Below, in pieces: positions 1 to 5,071 of a DNA stretch of 5,881 nt (positions are counted from its first letter, which is position 1; the number at the start of each line of letters is the position of its first letter). The position numbers and the translations under genes are program-made. The notes beneath the pieces are model-generated. The model was not told the DNA's origin and did no database searches. It worked only from the letters and a program-made list of their open reading frames with translations. Source of the stretch: a bacterium (GTDB lineage Bacteria > Spirochaetota > Spirochaetia > JABEVK01); contig JAJXWL010000132.1 of assembly GCA_021781625.1 (NCBI GenBank), positions 1 through 5,881 on the forward strand, given 5' to 3'.

Positions 1-150
1 CAGCTTATTAGGCAAGTGAGTGTCTCTGACCAAACAGAACCTCTGCGTACCCTGGATCAAAAAACGGCGGGACTACAAATGCAGTTTAGTTTGCTGTTGA
101 TGCTTAGTATTGTGATTCCCTTATGGTTTTCCGGTAAAGGCGTAGTATGA
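1..150 (+). CDS. C-terminal end of a membrane protein, probably MenA prenyltransferase (partial, 5' end outside window)
   Basis: Frame 1 is open from the first base to a TGA at 148-150 and gives the last 49 residues of a protein. The tail has a polar stretch (LIRQVSVSDQTEPLRTLDQK) and then one hydrophobic helix (MQFSLLLMLSIVIPLWF) with a short GKGVV end. UbiA-family MenA proteins usually finish with a polar segment ending in a TA-x-L motif and then a final membrane helix; here TAGLQMQFSLLL fits that pattern. MenA prenylates 1,4-dihydroxy-2-naphthoate in the membrane, the step just before MenG, and a menG gene lies two genes downstream, which strengthens the call. None of the catalytic Asp-rich motifs are in view, so the family assignment is inferred from the tail and the context. 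The stop overlaps the next start codon as ATGA, which implies one operon and translational coupling. Confidence 0.5.
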   Translation, partial: QLIRQVSVSDQTEPLRTLDQKTAGLQMQFSLLLMLSIVIPLWFSGKGVV

Positions 151-770
151 GGGGCTTAGTTGGGGCCCCAGTGGCCTTATTTTTGACAGCAGGAATCTTA
201 TGGTTTTTCTTATTTGATCTCCACCTCCTCAATTTCTGGGTTGAGATGAGCCTTTCGCTGATTCTTTTAGTGGCGTTAGCCCGAGTCTTTCAAAAAGACC
301 TTTGGGCTTGGGGCCATTTTCAACTTCGTTATTTGTTGCTGGGTTTCGGCAGTTTTATCGTACTTTACGGAATCTTTGCCCTGGGAAATCTTCTTTCAGG
401 ACTGATTTTGCCCTTTAAGAATGCGCAAATCGCCGCTGTCTACCTCAACAAAGAACAAGCTCCAACCTGGCTGATTAGTGTATTGCTCCTTCTCATCATT
501 GCTCCAGGCGAAGAGATTTTTTGGCGGGGTTTTCTTCAACGCCGTTTGGCTCTACGTTGGGGCGACTCTGCGGGCTGGATTATAGGGTCCCTTGCGTATG
601 GAGCCGTTCACCTTCTGACAGGAAATGTTATGCTGGTAATTGCAGCACTCGTCTGTGGGTTCTATTGGGGATTTTTGTATCGGTGGCAGAAAAGCTTATG
701 GCCAGTACTTATTTCTCATGCACTTTGGGATTTGACAGCTTTTGTGATTCTCCCCTTCTCGACAAGGTAA
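147..770 (+). CDS. CPBP-family (CAAX/Abi-type) intramembrane glutamic protease
   Basis: The 207-residue protein is very hydrophobic, with about six to eight predicted membrane helices. It carries the motifs of the CPBP (Rce1-like, PF02517) family in order: EExxxR at residues 122-127 (GEEIFWRGFLQRRL), an aromatic-x3-His motif at 151-155 (YGAVH), a GFYWGFLYRW segment at 171-180, and a final HALWD at 191-195. E122/E123, H155 and H191 are the expected catalytic or metal/water-positioning residues, so the enzyme looks intact. Family members cleave prenylated CAAX proteins in eukaryotes. In bacteria they are linked to bacteriocin immunity, peptide-signal processing or unknown substrates. The ATG overlaps the upstream stop (ATGA) and has an AAAGG ribosome binding site 6 nt upstream. 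It sits between a probable menA and menG, so it is cotranscribed with menaquinone genes. Its substrate cannot be read from the sequence. Confidence 0.9.
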   Translation: MRGLVGAPVALFLTAGILWFFLFDLHLLNFWVEMSLSLILLVALARVFQKDLWAWGHFQLRYLLLGFGSFIVLYGIFALGNLLSGLILPFKNAQIAAVYLNKEQAPTWLISVLLLLIIAPGEEIFWRGFLQRRLALRWGDSAGWIIGSLAYGAVHLLTGNVMLVIAALVCGFYWGFLYRWQKSLWPVLISHALWDLTAFVILPFSTR

Positions 771-774
771 CACC

Positions 775-798
775 ATGAAAGGTTTAATCCCTGTATGA
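775..798 (+). CDS. Possible seven-codon coupling mini-ORF ahead of menG
   Basis: An ATG at 775 opens a short frame, MKGLIPV, that ends in a TGA at 796-798. This TGA overlaps the menG ATG (795-797) as ATGA. The mini-ORF start has AAGG at 764-767 about 7 nt upstream, whereas the menG start has only GGTTT at 781-785 and no good Shine-Dalgarno. Ribosomes ending the protease gene at 770 could load here and be handed to menG. This is inference from layout; the frame is short enough to arise by chance. Confidence 0.25.
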   Translation: MKGLIPV

Positions 799-1508
799 AA
801 GCATCCACCACGGCACACACCACTCGCGTTCATGCCATTTTTTCGGCCATTGCCCATCAATACGACCGGTTGAATACCGTTCTTTCTTGGGGAACTGACC
901 GCCTTTGGCGCCATCAAGCTATACGGCAATGTCGACTACAACCAGGAGACGCGGCTTTAGATTTATGCTGTGGCACAGGAATGATGATCCCGCCTTTAGC
1001 TCGGGGTGTGGGCTCAGATACTTTCGTGGTGGGCTTGGATTTTAACGCGGAAATGCTGAAAGTCGCGCATCAGAGGTTATCGAAGCACCCCAAGCTCAAC
1101 TACCAGCTCGTCGAAGGCAATGTCCTTTCGTTACCTTTTGAATCCGCTTCGTTTTCATGTGTCACCATTGCGTTTGGACTCCGCAACATTCCCGATATTC
1201 CCGAAGCCTTATCGCAAATTTACCGGGTCTTAAAACCAGGCGGACGACTCGTTTGTTTAGAACTTTCCAACCCTGAACTGCCCGTTTTCAAAGACCTCTA
1301 CGGCTTATATTTTAACCATGTGTTACCTGTTGTCGGCTACTTAGGTACCGGCAATCATCAGGCCTACACCTACCTCCGGGACTCGGTCAAACGCTTTTTG
1401 TCGAAAAAAGAACTTTTGCAAGCCTTTCAGGAGGCAGGTTTTCAACAAAGTTTTTATCAATCTTTAACAGGCGGCATTGCGGCCCTTCATGTTGGCCGCA
1501 AGCCTTAA
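795..1508 (+). CDS. ubiE: Demethylmenaquinone methyltransferase MenG/UbiE
   Basis: The 237-residue protein is a class I SAM-dependent methyltransferase of normal UbiE/MenG length. It catalyses the last menaquinone step, C-methylation of demethylmenaquinone, at the cytoplasmic face of the membrane. The N-terminus has the family block IFSAIAHQYDRLNTVLSWG (15-33). SAM motif I is LDLCCGTG at 55-62, and the acidic strand-2 residue is D82 in GLDFNAEML. The UbiE signatures follow: AFGLRNIPD (126-134) and YRVLKPGGRLVCLE (143-156). Near the end are YLRDSVKRF (183-191) and GGIAALHVG. The ATG at 795 is the only start available after the in-frame stop of the protease gene at 768-770. The Shine-Dalgarno is poor, so translation may depend on coupling. 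With a probable menA upstream and an NDH-2 next door, menaquinone rather than ubiquinone is the likely substrate class. Confidence 0.95.
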   Translation: MKASTTAHTTRVHAIFSAIAHQYDRLNTVLSWGTDRLWRHQAIRQCRLQPGDAALDLCCGTGMMIPPLARGVGSDTFVVGLDFNAEMLKVAHQRLSKHPKLNYQLVEGNVLSLPFESASFSCVTIAFGLRNIPDIPEALSQIYRVLKPGGRLVCLELSNPELPVFKDLYGLYFNHVLPVVGYLGTGNHQAYTYLRDSVKRFLSKKELLQAFQEAGFQQSFYQSLTGGIAALHVGRKP

Positions 1509-1518
1509 CTTCTCTTTT
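1477..1518 (+). terminator. Possible weak intrinsic terminator at the end of menG
   Basis: An 8-bp perfect inverted repeat, TTGCGGCC at 1477-1484 and GGCCGCAA at 1494-1501 with a 9-nt loop, lies in the last codons of menG. A T-rich stretch (CTCTTTTTA) follows at about 1512-1520. The hairpin is GC-rich, but the T run starts about 11 nt after the stem, further than in a classical terminator. No T run follows the hairpin on the - strand, so it would serve menG rather than ndh. Confidence 0.3.
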
Positions 1519-3221
1519 TACTTCTTTTCCGGTTCATCCACGTAGAGATAGGACTTTTTAGCCCAAGGTGTTCGGTTCCACCACTTCTTGAGAGCCGGCA
1601 TCAGCCAATAGTCTAAGCCCAAAACTTTTCCGGCACCGCCTTGCATCGCCAACGCAGCAAAAATGAATAGCCATTGGCTACCATGCAAAAGTCCGCTTGC
1701 CATCAAAAACAGGCTGAGAACAATCGAGAGATCAGCCGCGAGGACGGTAAACACCCCTAAAATGAGGGCAATACCGACCCCAAACTCTCCCCATGCCAGT
1801 AAGGAGTTTGAGGGGAGTATCATGGCCCAACCTTTATGCTGAATTCCCTGCAACCCCACCCCTAACCAGATGGATCCTAAAAAAAGTCGAAGCGGTAAAA
1901 GCCAAAAACTTGAGGTTTTAGCGGCAACATTTGACCCTAAAGTAGAACGGTTGGACTTGATATTTAAAAAATGATGAACTAAATAACCCCAACAAGCGTT
2001 AAACCCGGCAACTTCCCATAAATAGTGCAAATTGACCAAATGCTTCAGGCTCATGGCAAAAAAGCCTGAAAACTTCACCCCCATGACGTCAGCGACAGCA
2101 AAGTGACTACCGATGGATACTAAAAACCCGTGATATTTTGGGTGAAAAGCCTTCTTGGGGGCATTATCCAAATCAGCTAAAATATTTTTGGCCGCTAAAT
2201 CACCAGACTGTAGGGCTGTCTCGACCACCTGGGGCAAGGCACGATTTTTGTCATGGAACCACAGTACATCCCCGACAACATAAACTTTCTCATCGTCTAC
2301 CGACTGAAGATAGGTATTGGTTTGCAACCGTGCTTTCTTTTTAATATTAAAGCGCAATTCGTGTTCGGCAGGATCTAAGGGGGGAACGGCTAAGTGTGGA
2401 GCATGAGGAAATACGAGGTTTCCTGCAAAAGAACAGCCGCGAACGCCACAGGTCCAAATTAAGGTCTCGGTCTCGGTGAAATCACCACTTTTGACACGAA
2501 AGCCTTCTGGGGTGACTTCGGTGATCGCTGTATTCAACTTGATTTCTGCCCCAGAGTCCTCGATGAAATTCACAGCTTTGGCCCGCAGTTCTTTCGATAA
2601 GGTCGGGAGAATATCCGCCATCGCCTCAACATTCATGATGGTTACTTCTTTCGGGTCGATGTGATATTCACGGCATAGAGAGGTTTTCCATTCGAGAAGT
2701 TCACCCAAAAGTTCAATGCCGGTAAAACCAGCTCCGGCAACAACCAACCTCAAAATGGTTTTTCTTCGTTCAGGATTAGGTTCACGACTGGCTTTGAGAA
2801 ACTGAGCTTCAATATGCTCACGCAACCTTAAAGCATCATCATAGGTCCACAAGGTAAAAGAGTTTTGTTCCACACCAGGTATACCAAAAAATTCGGGTTC
2901 GGCGCCTACGCCTAAGATTAAATAATCCCAAGCATACTCGGCAAACTCAGACTTTAAAGTACGCCCTTCAAAATCCACATTCTGGATGCGGTCTACGACG
3001 ACCTTCACAGAGGTACCGCCAAAGATTTTTTCTAATGACACTCTCACACTATCTGGTTCGCAACGGCCTCCCGCCACCTCATGGAGTTCAGTCCGTAAGG
3101 TGTGAAAGCCGTTTTTGTCATAAAGGGTCACTTCGGCGTCACGGCCTTTTAATTTCTTGTGCAAAACCTTAGCCGCATGCACACCGCCGTACCCCGCTCC
3201 GAGAATAGCAATTCGTGTCAT
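1518..3221 (-). CDS. Type II NADH:quinone oxidoreductase (NDH-2) with C-terminal DoxX-like membrane domain
   Basis: This single-subunit flavoprotein moves electrons from NAD(P)H to quinone at the cytoplasmic membrane without pumping protons. With the start used here it has 567 residues. The first Rossmann fold binds FAD: AILGAGYGG (5-13), then TELHEVAGG (44-52). The second GxGxxG binds NADH: VVAGAGFTGIE (160-170). VYVVGDV (313-319) is the C-terminal FAD motif, and VETALQSG (333-340) matches the quinone-site AxxxQ region. Residues about 380-420 resemble the usual NDH-2 membrane-binding tail. Residues about 440-545 add four hydrophobic helices with DoxX-like features, such as LRLFLGSIWLGVGLQGIQ and GLDYWLMP. 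Typical NDH-2s are about 400-450 residues long, so this is a fusion. A TTG at 3230 would add three residues, but it lies only 2 nt from the GGAGG site. The ATG at 3221 is 11 nt from it and gives the usual MTRIAILGAG start. The gene is convergent with menG, with 9 bp between stops. It probably uses the menaquinone made by that cluster. Confidence 0.9.
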   Translation of the reverse strand: MTRIAILGAGYGGVHAAKVLHKKLKGRDAEVTLYDKNGFHTLRTELHEVAGGRCEPDSVRVSLEKIFGGTSVKVVVDRIQNVDFEGRTLKSEFAEYAWDYLILGVGAEPEFFGIPGVEQNSFTLWTYDDALRLREHIEAQFLKASREPNPERRKTILRLVVAGAGFTGIELLGELLEWKTSLCREYHIDPKEVTIMNVEAMADILPTLSKELRAKAVNFIEDSGAEIKLNTAITEVTPEGFRVKSGDFTETETLIWTCGVRGCSFAGNLVFPHAPHLAVPPLDPAEHELRFNIKKKARLQTNTYLQSVDDEKVYVVGDVLWFHDKNRALPQVVETALQSGDLAAKNILADLDNAPKKAFHPKYHGFLVSIGSHFAVADVMGVKFSGFFAMSLKHLVNLHYLWEVAGFNACWGYLVHHFLNIKSNRSTLGSNVAAKTSSFWLLPLRLFLGSIWLGVGLQGIQHKGWAMILPSNSLLAWGEFGVGIALILGVFTVLAADLSIVLSLFLMASGLLHGSQWLFIFAALAMQGGAGKVLGLDYWLMPALKKWWNRTPWAKKSYLYVDEPEKK

Positions 3222-3232
3222 GTTAATCAAAA

Positions 3233-3237
3233 CCTCC
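3233..3237 (-). promoter_or_regulatory. Ribosome binding site that decides the ndh start
   Basis: On the - strand GGAGG lies 11 nt before the ATG at 3221-3219 and only 2 nt before the in-frame TTG at 3230-3228. The longer spacing is within the tolerated range and the shorter one is not, so ATG is preferred. Confidence 0.6.
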
Positions 3238-3242
3238 AGGTT

Positions 3243-3268
3243 AAACTCATGCTCCCGATGAAACTCAT
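3243..3268. repeat. Short direct repeat in the ndh leader, possible operator
   Basis: AAACTCAT occurs at 3243-3250 and again at 3261-3268, 18 bp apart, and the similarity runs a little further (xCTxCC after each copy). The second copy also forms ATGA-AAC-TCAT (3258-3268), a small palindrome. The repeats lie between the predicted transcription start and the ribosome binding site, where a repressor or an RNA element could act. No known regulator site was recognised. Confidence 0.3.
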
Positions 3269-3274
3269 ACTACC

Positions 3275-3304
3275 AGTATAAAAGAAATCTTACAAAAAGG
3301 TGAA
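3275..3304 (-). promoter_or_regulatory. Predicted sigma70-like promoter for the NDH-2 gene
   Basis: Read on the - strand, TTCACC (3304-3299, four of six matches to TTGACA) is followed after 18 nt by TATACT (3280-3275, five of six matches to TATAAT). The intervening DNA is AT-rich. Transcription would start near 3268 and give a leader of roughly 45 nt. The upstream gene on the same strand ends at 3318 with no visible terminator, so read-through is also possible. Confidence 0.45.
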
Positions 3305-3317
3305 CTATTTAAAACAA

Positions 3318-4895
3318 TTACAGAGATCCAGATCGTACCACGCGGAACCCTACATTGGTGTGTTGAAGTTCGGGATAACTATCATTACGAAAGCCCAACT
3401 TAAACAAGGACGAGAAATCCACCCAACTTGCCCCACGTAAAACCCGTGAGCTTCCTCTCTGGGCCCCCTGATAATTCACCAAATGCCCCGATGGATAGGC
3501 CCCCTCCTTATCCCAACACCACTGCCACACATTTCCACTCAGATCATACAAGCCCAGTTCATTAGGAAGTTTCGTGGCTACCCGGGCGGTTTTCTGAGGA
3601 CTGGAAGGGCTTGTTGGTCGGGGCCCCCAGCCATACACAGCATAACGATCTAAGTATTTTTGCTCTCCATAAGGCTCTCGGCTTCCGGCATAGCCTTTTT
3701 TCCACCCGTAACGATTGATTCCCTTGTTCCAATCCGAAGAAAGAGAATCTTTGGTGCCCCCCATTGCGGCCCATAGCCATTCCATTTCTGTGGGTAGGCG
3801 GTATCCATCGGCAAGAGGATTGCCTTGCACCTTATTCCAGGTATCACTGTCATAGGTAGGGATACTCGACCAAGTTAATGTCCGAAAATCTACTCCTGGT
3901 ACACTGTAAACAGGAGTTAACCCCTGTTCAAGACTGAGTCGATTGCAAAAAGCAATTGCTTGGTACCAATTCACATTTTCAACAGGGCCCAGCAGGCCGC
4001 TGGAATCTCCCTCATAACTTGGATCGGCGTGCATGACAGCACGGAAAAGGGCTCGGGTCACATCCTCTCGACTCATGAAAAAAGAACTCACTGTCGACGT
4101 ATCTTGAAATTTATTATCGCGTTGAAAAGTCCCCCCAGAGACATCCAGCATCGTCGGTTGTCTCACCCAAACGGCATACAAGGTGAAATCTTGATTTTTC
4201 ATCGTCAAAGTATCTTGGTCATAGTAAAACACTCCTCCGTGCGGAGATAACGACCATCCGGCAAAGAAAAACCCGTGTTTTTGAAACCGTAGAGCTTCCA
4301 GCCGAGCTTCCTGACCAGTAAAAAGAGACTCTGGGGGCATGCTTCCTTCGGCATCCGGAGCTTTGAAAGTAATTTGATATAGATTGGGTCCCCAAACGGC
4401 AAAAAGGGTCGTATTCGCTGGCCCCATGCGATAAAGAGCTTCATCTTCTCCTTGAGCAGGACCTTCTTTCTTGGATGCCCAACCTAGAAAATGGTAGCCC
4501 GGTCGGGTGAACGGGTTTTTCGGCAAAGGAGCCAGAGAAGCCATAGCCCGTTTTTGCGTAGGCATTTCGCCCACCCCCCCATTGGGGTCAAAGGAAAGAA
4601 GGTAATTCCGAGGTTTCCAAACAGCCCAAAGTTGAACCGACCTTACCATGGTAAAAGGTTCTCCATCAGTCCAAACGACTGGACCTTGAGCAGAACTAGA
4701 CCAGCCTAAAAATTGGTACCCCTGGCGGTAAAAGGAATTATGCTCTAAGGGTACTGAATCCCCTTTATCAATTTGCTGGGTTAGAGGTACCCCCGTTCCC
4801 CCATTGGGTTGAAAAATCACCACAGTAGGCCGAGGCCAAAGAAAAATTGTCACGACCACAGCAATCAGACCCAAAGTCGCCCAGAAAAACTTCAT
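3318..4895 (-). CDS. Membrane-anchored protein with three InlB B-repeats and a SUMF1/FGE-fold domain
   Basis: The 525-residue protein starts with a hydrophobic segment (residues 3-20, FFWATLGLIAVVVTIFLW). It has no lipobox cysteine and no clear cleavage site, so it is probably a signal anchor with the rest outside the cytoplasm. Three InlB/Listeria-Bacteroides repeats (Flg_new type) follow at about 24-93, 98-168 and 172-243. Each has a G-Y/F-x-F-x-GW core and ends in AVW. A SUMF1/FGE-like domain fills 249-523. Its family blocks are DVSGGTFQRD, SREDVTRALFRAVM, VENVNWYQAIAFCNRLS, GYRLPTEMEWLWAA, GLYDLSGNVWQWCWD, RVLRGASW and VGFRVV. The two active-site cysteines of true formylglycine-generating enzyme are absent: the matching stretch is SWVDFSSLF (490-498). 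Sulfatase activation is therefore unlikely, and a binding or structural role is more likely. Start: ATG with GGGGAG 6 nt upstream. This architecture is familiar from spirochaetes. The gene is divergent from the receptor gene. Its ligand or partner is unknown. Confidence 0.88.
   Translation of the reverse strand: MKFFWATLGLIAVVVTIFLWPRPTVVIFQPNGGTGVPLTQQIDKGDSVPLEHNSFYRQGYQFLGWSSSAQGPVVWTDGEPFTMVRSVQLWAVWKPRNYLLSFDPNGGVGEMPTQKRAMASLAPLPKNPFTRPGYHFLGWASKKEGPAQGEDEALYRMGPANTTLFAVWGPNLYQITFKAPDAEGSMPPESLFTGQEARLEALRFQKHGFFFAGWSLSPHGGVFYYDQDTLTMKNQDFTLYAVWVRQPTMLDVSGGTFQRDNKFQDTSTVSSFFMSREDVTRALFRAVMHADPSYEGDSSGLLGPVENVNWYQAIAFCNRLSLEQGLTPVYSVPGVDFRTLTWSSIPTYDSDTWNKVQGNPLADGYRLPTEMEWLWAAMGGTKDSLSSDWNKGINRYGWKKGYAGSREPYGEQKYLDRYAVYGWGPRPTSPSSPQKTARVATKLPNELGLYDLSGNVWQWCWDKEGAYPSGHLVNYQGAQRGSSRVLRGASWVDFSSLFKLGFRNDSYPELQHTNVGFRVVRSGSL
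4167..4826 (-). repeat. Three tandem InlB-type (Flg_new) protein repeats, about 70 residues each
   Basis: The units span about 4826-4617, 4604-4392 and 4382-4167. Shared elements are a beta strand followed by PNGG (units 1 and 2), then GYQFLGWSS, GYHFLGWAS or GFFFAGWSL, and closing LWAVW, LFAVW or LYAVW. Unit 3 has lost the NGG and reads APDAEGSMP instead. The repeats differ clearly at protein level, so this is an old duplication rather than a recent DNA expansion. Confidence 0.85.
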
Positions 4896-4901
4896 GCCAC
4901 A

Positions 4902-4929
4902 CTCCCCAGAATTTCAGCCCACTTTGGGG
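4902..4929 (-). promoter_or_regulatory. Ribosome binding site of the SUMF1-like gene, with a possible masking hairpin
   Basis: On the - strand GGGGAG (4907-4902) is a strong Shine-Dalgarno 6 nt before the ATG at 4895. Upstream CCCCA (4929-4925) can pair with TGGGG (4908-4904), which would bury the site in a 5-bp stem with a 16-nt loop. The stem is short, so regulation by this structure is only a possibility. Confidence 0.35.
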
Positions 4930-5011
4930 TCACTCGTCTCGAAAGAGAAACAGTGAACCTTTTCAAAAGTCACATAAAAAGATCACATCTTCCCGGACAA
5001 TTCCATTTTGT

Positions 5012-5041
5012 TAAACACTTATGGAAATAAAAGATTATACT
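5012..5041 (+). promoter_or_regulatory. Predicted promoter for the receptor gene
   Basis: TATACT at 5036-5041 (five of six) is preceded after 18 nt by TAAACA at 5012-5017 (four of six to TTGACA). The start point would fall near 5048, giving a leader of about 24 nt. A TAAA plus GATTA arrangement faintly recalls a flagellar sigma28 promoter, but its spacing and -10 match are poor. The 176-bp gap around it (4896-5071) otherwise holds TCACAT repeats and no gene. Confidence 0.4.
5034..5039 (-). promoter_or_regulatory. Perfect -10 box for the SUMF1-like gene (divergent promoter)
   Basis: The - strand reads TATAAT at 5039-5034. No good -35 is present at 17 nt; the nearest match is TTGTAA (5059-5054) at a short 14-nt spacing, so an activator may be needed. 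Transcription from here would give an untranslated leader of about 130 nt. It overlaps the opposing -10 of the receptor gene. Confidence 0.4.
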
Positions 5042-5071
5042 GAAAGATGTTCATTACAAAGGAAGGAAGTC

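Noticed and set aside
521..778. An 85-codon + strand open frame overlapping the end of the protease gene
   Set aside because: It lies in another frame of a gene with clear CPBP motifs, has no recognisable domain and has a composition typical of a shadow frame.
3960..4250. A 96-codon + strand open frame opposite the SUMF1-like gene
   Set aside because: It is antisense to a well-supported coding region, shows no motif and has no ribosome binding site that stands out.
4167..4826. Recent tandem DNA duplication or CRISPR-like array
   Set aside because: The similarity is at protein level only; the units share no long identical DNA and have no spacer structure.
3318..4895. Annotation as a genuine formylglycine-generating (sulfatase-activating) enzyme
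   Set aside because: The conserved Cys pair of FGE is replaced (SWVDFSSLF) and no sulfatase gene is in the window.
3318..4895. Target protein of a diversity-generating retroelement, suggested by the FGE-like fold
   Set aside because: No reverse transcriptase, template repeat or adenine-biased variable repeat is visible in the window.
4809..5030. A + strand open frame running from the SUMF1-like start into the divergent gap
   Set aside because: It is half antisense to a real gene and half regulatory DNA. The protein is basic and low in information, and the true receptor gene starts at 5072.
4896..5071. Riboswitch or small RNA in the divergent gap
   Set aside because: I saw no recognisable aptamer motif, no strong stem and no intrinsic terminator; only promoter-like and short repeat elements can be supported.
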